A stretch of DNA of 64,000 nucleotides from Anaerococcus sp. Marseille-P3915 (GCF_900258475.1 NZ_LT984887.1:319303-383302), one strand, 5' to 3'; positions 35,953-44,271 are shown, counted from the first letter of the stretch. The notes: generated from the sequence alone by a model not told the origin. Program-made: numbers and translations.

Positions 35953-36555
35953 CTATATTTTTCTCCTGATTTCTTTTACTACTCCTAGGATCCTGACGGG
36001 TTCGTCTCCTGGGCCGTAGGTTTGTGGGGAGTAGTTGGGATTGATAGGGCGTAGGGTTACTGTGCCATTTGGATTTTTTATAACAGTCTTTAAAGTGGCT
36101 TCGTAGCCATTTACATAGACTGCTGCGTCTGTGCCGCTTTCGCAATCTGGGGTTTTTTCAATAATAACTGTGTCGCCGTCCAAGTATTTTGGGTACATAG
36201 AATCTCCATCGACTTTAAGGCCTAGATAGGTCTTGTTTTTATCGTATTCTTTTAAGGATAGGTCTTCTGTGTCGGAGATATCTTCGATGGCTTCTATTGG
36301 GATTCCTGCTGGTATGCTTCCATAAACATTGATTGTTATGTAGTCTTGGCCTTCTACTGGATTTTTGTTTCCTAAAATTGTGTCTACGGATACATTGAAT
36401 AGCTTAGCCATTTTGTTTAACATATCAATATCTGGTTCAGAATACCCTGTTTCATAATTAGATACTGTAGTTTTACCTACATGTAGTTTTTCAGAAAGTT
36501 GTTTTTGTGTCCAACCTTGTTCTTTTCTTAGTTGTCTAATCTTTTTACTAATCAT
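35953..36555 (-). CDS. CI-like phage repressor (HTH + S24 peptidase)
   Basis: A 200-aa repressor. The N-terminal HTH_3 domain (about 1-60; GWTQKQLSEKL, KTTVSNYE) is followed by an S24/LexA-like domain. The nucleophile serine is in GDSMYPKYLDGD and the lysine in ATLKTVI, so RecA-stimulated self-cleavage is likely. The start at MISKKIRQLR is chosen for the GGAGG site 7 bases upstream; a longer frame runs back through the operator region and is not coding. It should hold the lysogenic state by binding the palindromes just upstream. Confidence 0.92.
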   Translation of the reverse strand: MISKKIRQLRKEQGWTQKQLSEKLHVGKTTVSNYETGYSEPDIDMLNKMAKLFNVSVDTILGNKNPVEGQDYITINVYGSIPAGIPIEAIEDISDTEDLSLKEYDKNKTYLGLKVDGDSMYPKYLDGDTVIIEKTPDCESGTDAAVYVNGYEATLKTVIKNPNGTVTLRPINPNYSPQTYGPGDEPVRILGVVKEIRRKI

Positions 36556-36567
36556 AATTGCCTCCGT

Positions 36568-36584
36568 GTTCAAAAAATATGAAC
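36568..36584. promoter_or_regulatory. Operator-like palindrome 1
   Basis: GTTCAAAAAATATGAAC, an inverted repeat just before the repressor start. It shares GTTCA half-sites with palindrome 2, so it is probably a repressor site for autoregulation. Confidence 0.7.
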
Positions 36585-36608
36585 TTCTTGTTATAATATT
36601 ACCCCAAA

Positions 36609-36625
36609 ATTCAAAAATATTGAAC
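36609..36625. promoter_or_regulatory. Operator-like palindrome 2
   Basis: ATTCAAAAATATTGAAC, a near-perfect inverted repeat with the same half-site as palindrome 1, 41 bp away (about four helical turns). Confidence 0.7.
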
Positions 36626-36663
36626 ATAGTACAAGAAATTTGTATTAATTTTAAAAAAATTAC

Positions 36664-36692
36664 TTGACAGTCCAAGAAAATTGGACTATAAT
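36664..36692 (+). promoter_or_regulatory. Early lytic promoter
   Basis: Perfect -35 TTGACA (36664-36669), 17-bp spacer, perfect -10 TATAAT (36687-36692). The spacer is filled by palindrome 3, so bound repressor would exclude polymerase. Confidence 0.9.
36669..36687. promoter_or_regulatory. Operator-like palindrome 3 inside the early promoter
   Basis: AGTCCAAGAAAATTGGACT, a perfect inverted repeat between the -35 and -10. Its half-site (GTCCAA) differs from GTTCAA of the other two by one base, which may set a different affinity. Confidence 0.75.
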
Positions 36693-36722
36693 ATAATTAA
36701 CAAAACAAGAAAGGAGGAGATG

Positions 36723-36848
36723 ATGAGTAAAAAAGACAATAAAAAAGATGACCAACTCATAAAGTTAGCTCTAGCAACTGCGGTAATCAGCTTGGTAGAA
36801 AAACTAATCGAGTTAGTCATCAAAATCATAGATATAGTTAGGGCTTAG
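36723..36848 (+). CDS. Small phage protein with hydrophobic helix (41 aa)
   Basis: First gene behind the early promoter, with AAAGGAGGAGATG upstream. Lysine/aspartate-rich start followed by an amphipathic to hydrophobic stretch (LIKLALATAVISLVEKL, then IELVIKIIDIV). Too short for family assignment. An ATG one codon earlier is also possible. Confidence 0.6.
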   Translation: MSKKDNKKDDQLIKLALATAVISLVEKLIELVIKIIDIVRA

Positions 36849-36885
36849 CCCTACTATATCATAACTATACTCATCATAAGGAATT

Positions 36886-36984
36886 ATGAAAGACGAAAGA
36901 AAGAAAATCGAGCTTGCTCTTAAAACTATAATAGGACTTTCTATTGTAGGAATATTGGTTAGTTTGGTTGGGGTGTTTAGGTAA
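36886..36984 (+). CDS. Small phage membrane peptide (32 aa)
   Basis: MKDERKKIELALKT followed by one transmembrane segment and a basic end. Ribosome binding site AAGGAATT. The pattern (charged start, LALxT, hydrophobic run) resembles the preceding 41-aa protein, so the two could be distant duplicates. Function unknown. Confidence 0.5.
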   Translation: MKDERKKIELALKTIIGLSIVGILVSLVGVFR

Positions 36985-36993
36985 GGAGAGATT

Positions 36994-37167
36994 GTGCACA
37001 TTGGTTTGATAACAATATTCGCTAATTTACGGTCTTTGTTGATTATATACGTGATTGATAATTTTGAATTTCGTTACAAAAAACTTGTGATATGTCTGCT
37101 AGCTTTAGTTCTTGTGATAGTTGTGATGCTTCCAGTAATATCGCCTGAGTCATTTTATGGAATATAG
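36994..37167 (+). CDS. Small phage membrane protein (57 aa, GTG start)
   Basis: GTG start with AAGGAG six bases upstream, 9 bp after the previous stop. Two hydrophobic stretches (LITIFANLRSLLIIYVI, then ICLLALVLVIVVMLPVI). It overlaps the tail of the minus-strand gene at 37043 by 125 bp. Third of three tandem tiny hydrophobic genes behind the early promoter. It could be spurious, but the signal spacing favours translation. Confidence 0.45.
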   Translation: MHIGLITIFANLRSLLIIYVIDNFEFRYKKLVICLLALVLVIVVMLPVISPESFYGI

Positions 37168-37528
37168 CATTGATTTTATCTTTTGCGTCTGGGAATTCTT
37201 TGTTTCCGTTGTAATACTCAAAAAAGTCCAGCATTTCTAGATAAAAATCTATGGCATATGAAGAAGATTCTTTACCTAAATATTCTATATTTTCTAAGGT
37301 GATTGAGTTGATAGCAATAGCAATATCTGGATTGTTTATAGGATAAGGAAGGATCGGAATAGCTTTAGATAACATTTGCATGTATGGAATATATACATTG
37401 TCATATCTTTTTTGTAAAGCTTCTAGTTCCAACCTTTTGTCAGTCTTTTTCATACCTAAATAATGAGATATAAAAATGGATATTATTGATACTAATGGGG
37501 TTATCACGTTTATAAATTTTAAAATCAT
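37043..37528 (-). CDS. Membrane-anchored phage protein of unknown function
   Basis: A 161-aa protein with one N-terminal hydrophobic helix (about residues 3-24) and a helical soluble part with no recognised domain. A strong site GGGAGGTGAAACT precedes the ATG, and a TATAAT lies just upstream on the minus strand. It runs against the early operon and so is probably expressed independently, perhaps in the lysogen, where superinfection exclusion or defence proteins are often found. That role is inference from position. Confidence 0.65.
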   Translation of the reverse strand: MILKFINVITPLVSIISIFISHYLGMKKTDKRLELEALQKRYDNVYIPYMQMLSKAIPILPYPINNPDIAIAINSITLENIEYLGKESSSYAIDFYLEMLDFFEYYNGNKEFPDAKDKINAIFHKMTQAILLEASQLSQELKLADISQVFCNEIQNYQSRI

Positions 37529-37587
37529 AGTTTCACCTCCCTTCTAACTATGATTATACTTTGAGAAAAGAGGGAGACTTTAAGGGG

Positions 37588-37821
37588 GTGGTTGTTATTG
37601 AAAAGGTAAATACAAAATTAAGAGAAGAAAGATTAAAGAAAAATTACACTTACGAAGATATGGCAAAACTTTTAGGATATAGCAGTAAAAGTACCTATAT
37701 GTATATTGAAAGAGGTGTAACTATTCCTAAACTAGATACAATGAATGCTTTAGCTGATATATTTAAAAAGCCTGTGCAATATTTTTTTGACTTAAAAGTC
37801 CAAGAATATGGAACTAAATAA
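37588..37821 (+). CDS. HTH (Cro/XRE-like) regulator
   Basis: A 77-aa helix-turn-helix protein: TKLREERLKKNYTYEDMAKLLG, YSSKSTYMYIERG and PKLDTMNALADIF cover an XRE domain. The start is unclear; I use GTG at 37588, about 11 bases after GGGAG. A TTG at 37561 is the alternative. Probably a Cro-like or early regulator. Confidence 0.75.
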   Translation: MVVIEKVNTKLREERLKKNYTYEDMAKLLGYSSKSTYMYIERGVTIPKLDTMNALADIFKKPVQYFFDLKVQEYGTK

Positions 37822-37856
37822 CGAAACAGGCCAAATAACTTGTACAAGGAGGATTA

Positions 37857-38729
37857 ATGAATGAATTAGTAAGTCTTAATCAGATTGTTTCTGAGATTAA
37901 GTTTTTTGAAAATCAGGCGGTGGTTTCTTATTGGGAGATTGGTAAAAGACTCAATCAAGCAAAAAACCAAGTAGGGCATGGAGAATGGATGGAATGGGTC
38001 GAAAGAAATTTGGGATATTCTCAAGAGACAACAAATAAGTTGATGAGGATTAATAATGAATTTCCAAATTCGTCTACGTTGACTAATTTGACTTTTAGCA
38101 AAGCCCTAGCCCTTACCTCAATCAAGGACGAAGAAGAACGCCAAGATTTCATAGAAAATCACGAAGTTGAGGATATGACTACAAGAGAGTTGCAGGCGGA
38201 GATTAAGGAATATAAGGAGAGTCTAAAGGCTAAGGAAGAAGAGTTTGAAATTGTAAATTCTAGCTTTAATAGCTTGAAAATTGCAGCAAGACAGAGCGAA
38301 GAAGAAAACGCGAGATTAAGGGAGGATTTAAGACAAGAAAGAGAAAAGCCAGCAGAGGTTATTGAAAAAGAAGTTATAAAAAAGGTTGTGCCAGATGATT
38401 ATGAACTTACAAAGGTACAGCTTGAGAATGCTAATAAGAAACTTGAAAAGCTTATGGATATTAATCAGAGCCTCAAGGAAAAAGAAAAGCTAGCTATGAG
38501 CAAGCTTGAAAGTGAACAGGCTAATAAGAAAATCGTTGAAGATGTATCGGGTTTTCATTATAAGATAGCAGGTTTTATCCAAGAAGTTGGCGGTCTCTTA
38601 TATCTAACAGAATATTTAGATAATATACCAAAGGATAATAAAAAACTATTTTTAGATTCAGCAAAGTATTTAAGAGAGTTTAGCGAACAATTATACAAAA
38701 ATATAGAAGGTTATATAAACCAAAAATAG
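37857..38729 (+). CDS. DUF3102-like phage protein with coiled coil
   Basis: A 290-aa protein. The N-terminal part (about 5-110) resembles DUF3102 (VSYWEIGKRLNQAK, HGEWMEWVERNLGYSQETTNKLMRI), a domain with similarity to DNA-binding partition-type modules. A long coiled coil (about 115-215) and a short C-terminal domain follow. Common in early regions of Firmicutes prophages and ICEs; the role is unproven. Strong site AAGGAGGATTA. Confidence 0.75.
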   Translation: MNELVSLNQIVSEIKFFENQAVVSYWEIGKRLNQAKNQVGHGEWMEWVERNLGYSQETTNKLMRINNEFPNSSTLTNLTFSKALALTSIKDEEERQDFIENHEVEDMTTRELQAEIKEYKESLKAKEEEFEIVNSSFNSLKIAARQSEEENARLREDLRQEREKPAEVIEKEVIKKVVPDDYELTKVQLENANKKLEKLMDINQSLKEKEKLAMSKLESEQANKKIVEDVSGFHYKIAGFIQEVGGLLYLTEYLDNIPKDNKKLFLDSAKYLREFSEQLYKNIEGYINQK

Positions 38730-38741
38730 AAAGGATGATGG

Positions 38742-38972
38742 ATGGAAACAAAAGAGATAGAAAAAATTATGTATGATTTGGAAAATGAAGCATATCACCT
38801 CATGAAATCAATAGATGCACTAAGAATTAAGGTGATACCAGAAGATGCAGATTTAAAAAATGACTACACGGGAGCATTACTTGCTATACTGGGAAATCAA
38901 TCAAAATTAATCCATAAAATGGCTCAGGAAATAAATGAATATATAACTAAAGGAGATTTAGAAAATGACTGA
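38742..38972 (+). CDS. Small helical phage protein (76 aa)
   Basis: Mostly helical, acidic, no recognised domain. GAAAGGATGATGG upstream. It overlaps the next gene by 8 bp, so the two are co-translated. Confidence 0.6.
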   Translation: METKEIEKIMYDLENEAYHLMKSIDALRIKVIPEDADLKNDYTGALLAILGNQSKLIHKMAQEINEYITKGDLEND

Positions 38973-39480
38973 ATTAAAAAGAACAAATAATCTAGTAAAT
39001 AACCCTATGATGGACAAAGACATTAACGAAATGAAGACTGAAGATTTGGTAAGGGTAATGGCAATAACTGTAAATAGTACCGCTCAAACTGTAAATCAAA
39101 TTGCTTTGGAGTCACAAAGGCAAGCAATAACCTTGTCTAAGCATGACAGGAATATAGCTTATCTTTTAAAAAGAGATGAAGAAGTTAAGCTTAACGAAAG
39201 GATAGAGTCTTGGCAAGATAACATTATTAAACAGAAGGTCGCTAAGATGATTAAGAAGGAATTAGGCGATGATTATAAGAATAAGAGCAAGATGCACATT
39301 GCTTATGGTTGGACTTATAGAAATCTTGCAAACTTTGGATATGGATCAGGTTGCTCTACAAAGTTAAGACAATATGAACCTATCCTAGAAGCTTTAGATA
39401 GTGGAGTTATCAGTATTTCAAAGGCGGAAGTTGATGCAAGATATAGGAAAATTCAAAAAGATAAAAAGGAGAACAGATAA
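38965..39480 (+). CDS. Phage early protein, possible antirepressor-like
   Basis: A 171-aa protein with a helical N-terminal half (NSTAQTVNQIALESQRQ) and a C-terminal half (about 85-165; YKNKSKMHIAYGWTYRNL) that resembles the C-terminal ORF6C-type region of phage regulators. The similarity is weak. It sits in a run of overlapping early genes. Confidence 0.5.
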   Translation: MTELKRTNNLVNNPMMDKDINEMKTEDLVRVMAITVNSTAQTVNQIALESQRQAITLSKHDRNIAYLLKRDEEVKLNERIESWQDNIIKQKVAKMIKKELGDDYKNKSKMHIAYGWTYRNLANFGYGSGCSTKLRQYEPILEALDSGVISISKAEVDARYRKIQKDKKENR

Positions 39481-39641
39481 TGCAAATTAAAGACTTAATA
39501 AGACTATTAGAAAAATATGATGAAGACTCAGAAATTGAATGCTTGATAAGTATTGATGGAGCTGATTATGATTTAGATATCGAAGGGGTAGGGACTATTG
39601 AAGATGATGAAGTGATTTATATCTACGCTAAGGATGAATAA
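39480..39641 (+). CDS. Small acidic phage protein (53 aa)
   Basis: Begins at the TAATG overlap with the previous stop and ends 9 bp before the next gene. Strongly acidic (EKYDEDSEIECL, EDDEVIYIYAKDE). No known domain; a DNA-mimic or binding partner role is conceivable but unsupported. Confidence 0.55.
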   Translation: MQIKDLIRLLEKYDEDSEIECLISIDGADYDLDIEGVGTIEDDEVIYIYAKDE

Positions 39642-39650
39642 GGAGGCAAC

Positions 39651-39848
39651 ATGAAAGTTTCGATAGCTGAGAGAGAATTTCTTAATAAAAAAGAAATGGC
39701 TGCTTGGCTTAGTATGAGTGAGAATACTCTTGATAACTTAGTCAAGGAGGGACTACCGATTTACAGGTGGTCAAGGAAAGTTTATTTTTTAAAAGACGAT
39801 GTAAAAGAATTTTTCAGGAAAAATTACATGCTTGTAAATGAAGACTAG
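39651..39848 (+). CDS. Excisionase-family HTH protein
   Basis: A 65-aa winged-helix (HTH_17/Xis-like) protein: FLNKKEMAAWLSMSENTLDNLVKEGLP then WSRKVYFLKDDVKEFF. Such proteins act as excisionases or early regulators. Start after AAGGAGGCAAC. Confidence 0.75.
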   Translation: MKVSIAEREFLNKKEMAAWLSMSENTLDNLVKEGLPIYRWSRKVYFLKDDVKEFFRKNYMLVNED

Positions 39849-39856
39849 GAGGAAAA

Positions 39857-40114
39857 ATGCAAGTTATTAAAATATCTAGAAAAGAAAGAATTGAACTAAT
39901 GAACAAAAGAAAAAAAGACCTTGATTTCATAGATAGGGTTAAGCGTAGAGAATTAGAGGGAGCTATTAAATATAGATTGACTGAAAAAGTATTGATTACA
40001 ATTGTTAGCTTATTGTGGCTAGTATTAGGACTTTCAGGGCCTACACCAATGTGCGAAATATTTTGTATACCTTTTGCCATTCTTACACTTTTTGGTGGTC
40101 TTTGGATTGTGTAA
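39857..40114 (+). CDS. Small phage membrane protein (85 aa)
   Basis: A basic N-terminal half rich in Lys/Arg, then two hydrophobic helices (VLITIVSLLWLVLGL and FCIPFAILTLFGGLW). Site TAGGAGGAAAA. Function unknown. Confidence 0.6.
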   Translation: MQVIKISRKERIELMNKRKKDLDFIDRVKRRELEGAIKYRLTEKVLITIVSLLWLVLGLSGPTPMCEIFCIPFAILTLFGGLWIV

Positions 40115-40123
40115 AAGCAAAAA

Positions 40124-40143
40124 GGCCTAGCCGAAGCTAAGCC
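40124..40143 (+). promoter_or_regulatory. Stem-loop in early operon
   Basis: GGC-TAGC/GCTA-GCC stem with a CGAA loop in the 88-bp gap between small genes. There is no T-run, so a processing or pausing element is more likely than a terminator. Confidence 0.35.
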
Positions 40144-40202
40144 GATTATAAAAAAACTATATAAAGATTATACCAATTTTGAAGGAAAAGAAAAGGTGGA
40201 AG

Positions 40203-40388
40203 ATGAAGGCTAAGGATCAAGTCGATTTTTATGACTCTCTTAGGGTTATGGAAGTTGAGAGTTTAGAAAAGATACGAGAGATTCTTCTTAAAAAGAAGAT
40301 GACTGATGGCAATATCAGCAAGCTTAATTTGGTTGATGTTGCGATTGCTGAAAAGCATAGAAGAAAGGGATATTTGGAGAAGTTATGA
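40203..40388 (+). CDS. Small phage protein (61 aa)
   Basis: The start at MKAKDQVDF has AAGGTGGAAG upstream; an in-frame TTG 8 codons earlier was not used. Helical, charged, no known domain. It overlaps the next gene by 4 bp. Confidence 0.55.
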   Translation: MKAKDQVDFYDSLRVMEVESLEKIREILLKKKMTDGNISKLNLVDVAIAEKHRRKGYLEKL

Positions 40389-40624
40389 AAATAAAATTTG
40401 TGCAAGAAAAAGAATTTGAAGTTGATATTGACTTGGAAGATATTTACAAGAAGTTTGATGGAGATGTGCAGAAGGCTCTTGAAAGTGGTGAGTACGAACC
40501 TATATATGTTGGAAATAAAGATTTGGTGGTTTTTGATAGTGATCTATCACATAAAGATGTGCTTTTCAGAGATTCCCTTATAGAGGAAAAGCGTAGACAA
40601 AAGGAGTGTCACAGCAAATTATGA
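40385..40624 (+). CDS. Small phage protein (79 aa)
   Basis: Acidic protein, MKIKFVQEKEFEVDIDLED at its N-terminus, no recognised domain. It ends in an ATGA overlap with the ATPase gene, so its translation is coupled to it. Confidence 0.55.
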   Translation: MKIKFVQEKEFEVDIDLEDIYKKFDGDVQKALESGEYEPIYVGNKDLVVFDSDLSHKDVLFRDSLIEEKRRQKECHSKL

Positions 40625-42573
40625 AAATACAATTAAAAAAATTAATATTAAAAGATTTTAAAGGAATTAAGAACTTAGAGATAGACTTCTCTGAAAAGAC
40701 AAATATCAGCGGTGATAATGCTACAGGTAAAACAACAATTTTTGACGCCTACTCTTGGTTACTATGGGGCAAGGATAGTCTCAATAGAAAGGACTATGAG
40801 ATAAAGCCATATGACGTAAATAACGAGGTTGTTCATAATCTAGAATCAAGTGTAGTAGGGATTTTTGATATAGACGGTAAGGAAATAAAATTCGAAAGAA
40901 TTTATAAGGAGGTTTGGAGCAAAAAACGAGGATCTAACATAGAAACATTTACAGGAAATACAACGGACTTCTTGATAAACGACGTGCCTAAGAAAAAGAA
41001 GGAGTACGAAGACGAGATAGGAAAAATCGTAAGTGAAGATGAATCTAATCTTTTATCAAACCCTTTATATTTTAATACAATCCTAGATAAAAAAGAACGT
41101 CGCAGCATACTCCTTAGTCTTGTAAAAGATGTAAATATCGACGACGTAAAAGAGGCTAACAAAGAGTTAGAAAAGCTTGACTTATCGAACTATACAATAG
41201 AAGAAATCCAGGCTATGGCCAAGGCTTCTTGTAAAAAAATTAATGATAAATTAAAAGAGATACCAGCAAGGATTGACGAGCTAGAAAAGACCAAAACCAC
41301 AGAAGATTTTGCTGAGCTTGAAAAGGAAAAAGAGAGTCTTAAAAAAGAGATTGAAGACCTAGACAAAAAGCTTGTGGGATCAAGAAATATTAGTGAAGAA
41401 GTAGACAAAAGATATAAGCAAATATTGGAACTAAAGAGTCAGATTGTAAAAATAAATTCTGAATTTGAAGATGGCAAAAAAGAAAAAATAAAAGACCTGG
41501 AAGAAGCTGCCCTGGATATAGGTAGAAAAATCACTATGGGCCAGTTTGAAATAAATAATATTAGAAAAAGTAATGAACTTCTTGAAAGCGACTTAAAGGC
41601 CAAAACAGAAAGTTTGAATAGAAATAAAAAGAACCTTTCAGATATGCGAATTAAGTGGGGAGAGATCCAAAAGAAAAAATTTGATGGAAGCTTATCTTGT
41701 CCTACTTGCGGAAAAGAATTTGACGAAGACAAGAAGGAAGAAGTTCTAAAGCACTTCAACCTTGAAAAAAGCCGCCAACTAGAAATGATAAGTGAATCAG
41801 GAAAAGAAATTAATAAATCAGTTTCATTTTTTAATGAACAAATAGAAGCCTTGGATAAAACTATAAAAGAAGAAGAAGCTAAGGTTGAAAAACTTTCAAA
41901 AGCCCTTGAAAAGCATATGCAGGATAGGGAAAAAATCCAAGGGCAGATAGAGAAAGTAAAAAGCTTGATTTTATGTGATAAAAAGAAAGAAGAAATAAAA
42001 AGCCTAGAGGAAAGCATAAAGACTATTGAAAAAGAAATAGCTAGTATAGGCAAGGAAGACAATACACAAATTTTAAGCCAAAAGCAGGCCTACAACGAAC
42101 GATTAGAAGAAGTTAATAGCAAACTATCTAATCAGGGTTTAAATGCAGAATTAGACAAGAAAATCAAGAAATATATGGAGGAAGAAAAAGAGCTGGGAAA
42201 AGAATTCGAGATCCAGCAAGAAAAACTTTATCTATGTGATGAGTATATAAAAACTTACACACATTTAGTGAGTGACAAAATTAATGCCCTTTTCACTAAG
42301 GTAGAATTTAAACTCTTTGATACTCAAATAAACGGCGGAGTCGTAGAGACAGCAGAAGCGACTTATAAGGGTGTACCTTATGGCTCATTAAACTCTGCGG
42401 CACAGATCAACGCAGGTTTGGACGTAATAAATAGCCTATCTAAACATTATGAAAAAGAGATACCAATTTTTGTAGATAATGCTGAGTCGGTAAACGAATT
42501 AGTGAAAACTGAAAGCCAATTGATAACTTTAACAGTAAATAAATTAAAAATTTTACAAATAGAAAATTTATAG
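40621..42573 (+). CDS. SbcC/Rad50-like phage ATPase with zinc hook
   Basis: A 650-aa SMC-like protein. Walker A is SGDNATGKTTIFDAYSW (about residues 30-45). Long coiled-coil arms flank a zinc hook, LSCPTCGKEF (about 360), and the C-terminal ATPase lobe ends with IPIFVDNAESVNEL, a degenerate Walker B/D-loop. The start is chosen at the ATGA overlap rather than the GTG 15 bp upstream. Located directly before recT, so it is probably part of the phage recombination system, handling DNA ends. Confidence 0.85.
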   Translation: MKIQLKKLILKDFKGIKNLEIDFSEKTNISGDNATGKTTIFDAYSWLLWGKDSLNRKDYEIKPYDVNNEVVHNLESSVVGIFDIDGKEIKFERIYKEVWSKKRGSNIETFTGNTTDFLINDVPKKKKEYEDEIGKIVSEDESNLLSNPLYFNTILDKKERRSILLSLVKDVNIDDVKEANKELEKLDLSNYTIEEIQAMAKASCKKINDKLKEIPARIDELEKTKTTEDFAELEKEKESLKKEIEDLDKKLVGSRNISEEVDKRYKQILELKSQIVKINSEFEDGKKEKIKDLEEAALDIGRKITMGQFEINNIRKSNELLESDLKAKTESLNRNKKNLSDMRIKWGEIQKKKFDGSLSCPTCGKEFDEDKKEEVLKHFNLEKSRQLEMISESGKEINKSVSFFNEQIEALDKTIKEEEAKVEKLSKALEKHMQDREKIQGQIEKVKSLILCDKKKEEIKSLEESIKTIEKEIASIGKEDNTQILSQKQAYNERLEEVNSKLSNQGLNAELDKKIKKYMEEEKELGKEFEIQQEKLYLCDEYIKTYTHLVSDKINALFTKVEFKLFDTQINGGVVETAEATYKGVPYGSLNSAAQINAGLDVINSLSKHYEKEIPIFVDNAESVNELVKTESQLITLTVNKLKILQIENL

Positions 42574-42582
42574 GAGGAAAAA

Positions 42583-43536
42583 ATGACAGAATTAGCAAAA
42601 AGAAACGAAAACCAAGTGGCAAGGACAGGGGCAAGCCAGATTATAAACCAGGCCATTGATCAATATACTAACATGGTCCAACAAAATGTATTTGATGTGC
42701 CAGATAATTATAGCTACAAAAACGCCATTCAGCAGGCTAGGTATCTACTTACCAAGCCTGCGGAGAGTGGGAAAAATGCGGGCAAGACAATAATCGATGT
42801 TTGCACACCTCAATCAATACTACAATCAGTAATGGAGATGGCACAAAAGGGGCTTAATCCTGATAAAAAGCAATGTTACTTTATACCTTATGGAAATACC
42901 TGCACCTTGTCGGTTTCTTACCAAGGTAATGTAGCTTTAGCAAAGAGGAATGGGCAGGATATAGGCGAAATATACGGATATGCGGTGTATAAGGCTGATA
43001 AGTTCGAATTGGAATTTGATATATCTAAGGGGACTTACAAAATTAAGACTTACCAGCCAAACGTCAATGAATGGAAAAAAGACGATATAATCGGGGCTTT
43101 TGCAGTAATAACTGATAAGTCGGGAGAAGTCAAATACACCGAATATATGACAATGCAGCAAATTAGGGCCGCCTGGTCCATGGGTGCGGCAAAAGGAAAT
43201 TCACCTGCCCATAAAAACTTCCCAGACCAACAGGCAATAAAAACTGTAAAGTCTAGGGCAGTTAAGTCCTTTGTAAATACCGCTGATGATTCTGATATAG
43301 TCGGGAATGATGACAAGTTAATAGCTTATACAGACCAGTCCTTTAAAGAGGAGCTAGAGGAAAAAGCAAACGTCCTTGAATTAGATGTGTCTGATCATGA
43401 AGAAGTAAAAGAAGTACCAGCTAATGTAAATACAGATACAGGGGAAATTATCGAAGATGAAGCCGCAGAAAATATAGAAGGTCAATCAGATTTCTTTACA
43501 GATGATTTTGAAGAAATCGAAAATCCGACATTCTAG
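42583..43536 (+). CDS. recT: RecT-family single-strand annealing protein
   Basis: A 317-aa phage annealing recombinase. Typical RecT features are VMEMAQKGLNPDKKQCYFIPYG, LSVSYQGNVALAKR and PDQQAIKTVKSRAVKSF. The acidic C-terminal tail (about 255-317) may contact SSB or partners. It promotes strand annealing during phage replication and repair. Strong site TAGGAGGAAAAA; 9 bp after the ATPase gene. Confidence 0.95.
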   Translation: MTELAKRNENQVARTGASQIINQAIDQYTNMVQQNVFDVPDNYSYKNAIQQARYLLTKPAESGKNAGKTIIDVCTPQSILQSVMEMAQKGLNPDKKQCYFIPYGNTCTLSVSYQGNVALAKRNGQDIGEIYGYAVYKADKFELEFDISKGTYKIKTYQPNVNEWKKDDIIGAFAVITDKSGEVKYTEYMTMQQIRAAWSMGAAKGNSPAHKNFPDQQAIKTVKSRAVKSFVNTADDSDIVGNDDKLIAYTDQSFKEELEEKANVLELDVSDHEEVKEVPANVNTDTGEIIEDEAAENIEGQSDFFTDDFEEIENPTF

Positions 43537-43545
43537 GAGACTGAT

Positions 43546-44271
43546 ATGGAAATTGATGTATTAGGGACTGGATCAAGCGGAAATTGTTACAAGGTTAAAA
43601 TCGGGAGGGCTACACTCTTAATTGAGTGTGGCTTGCCCTATAAGGTGATACAGAAAAAGCTTAATTTCAAGGTATCAGAAATCGACGCCTGCTTAATAAC
43701 TCACGAACACCAAGACCACGCCAAGGCGGTTAAAGACCTAATGAAGGCTGGTGTTGATTGTTATATGACTAAGGGGACAGCAGAAGCCCTAGGGGTTAGT
43801 GGACACAGATTGAAAACTTTTAGACCGTTTGAAAAAGCTAGATATTATTCAGAAGAAATAGAAAGTTTGATAGTTTTACCCTTTGAGGCAGTCCATGACG
43901 TGGCAGAGCCAGTCAGTTATTATATCAGGACCTATAGCAAATATGACAAGAAAGAGTCCTTAGTTTTTGTGACGGATACTGCATATATGAAATATAAAAT
44001 ACCTGCCTGCGATGTCCTGATGATTGAATGTAATTATGTAAAATCGATTCTAGATGAGAAAGTAGAGCAGGGGAAAATTAATGTTAGCTTAAGGAACAGG
44101 ATTGTAAAAAATCACCTATCTTTAGAAAGTCTTGTCGAGGCCTTAAAGGCGGCCGACTTATCCAGGTGTAAGAAGATATACGTGCTGCATTTATCGGATG
44201 GAAATAGTAATGAAGAAGTAATTAAAAGAACTATACAGGAGCTTACAGGAGTAGAGGTGGTGATATGTTAA
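43546..44271 (+). CDS. MBL-fold hydrolase, probable recombination nuclease
   Basis: A 241-aa metallo-beta-lactamase-fold protein. The metal motif is LITHEHQDHAKAV, with FVTDTAY and VLHLSDGN as further ligand positions; GSSGNCYKV is the usual start of the YycJ/WalJ-like group. It is encoded right after recT, where other phages have a RecE/YqaJ exonuclease, so it may supply the end-processing nuclease. That function is inferred from context. Confidence 0.85.
   Translation: MEIDVLGTGSSGNCYKVKIGRATLLIECGLPYKVIQKKLNFKVSEIDACLITHEHQDHAKAVKDLMKAGVDCYMTKGTAEALGVSGHRLKTFRPFEKARYYSEEIESLIVLPFEAVHDVAEPVSYYIRTYSKYDKKESLVFVTDTAYMKYKIPACDVLMIECNYVKSILDEKVEQGKINVSLRNRIVKNHLSLESLVEALKAADLSRCKKIYVLHLSDGNSNEEVIKRTIQELTGVEVVIC

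Noticed and set aside
36556-36675. A longer repressor protein starting upstream of 36555.
   Set aside because: The extension passes through the operator palindromes and has no ribosome binding site, whereas the chosen ATG has GGAGG at ideal distance.
39857-40114. Early two-helix membrane protein as the phage holin.
   Set aside because: It lies in the early region, far from any endolysin; lysis genes are expected beyond the tape measure, outside the window.
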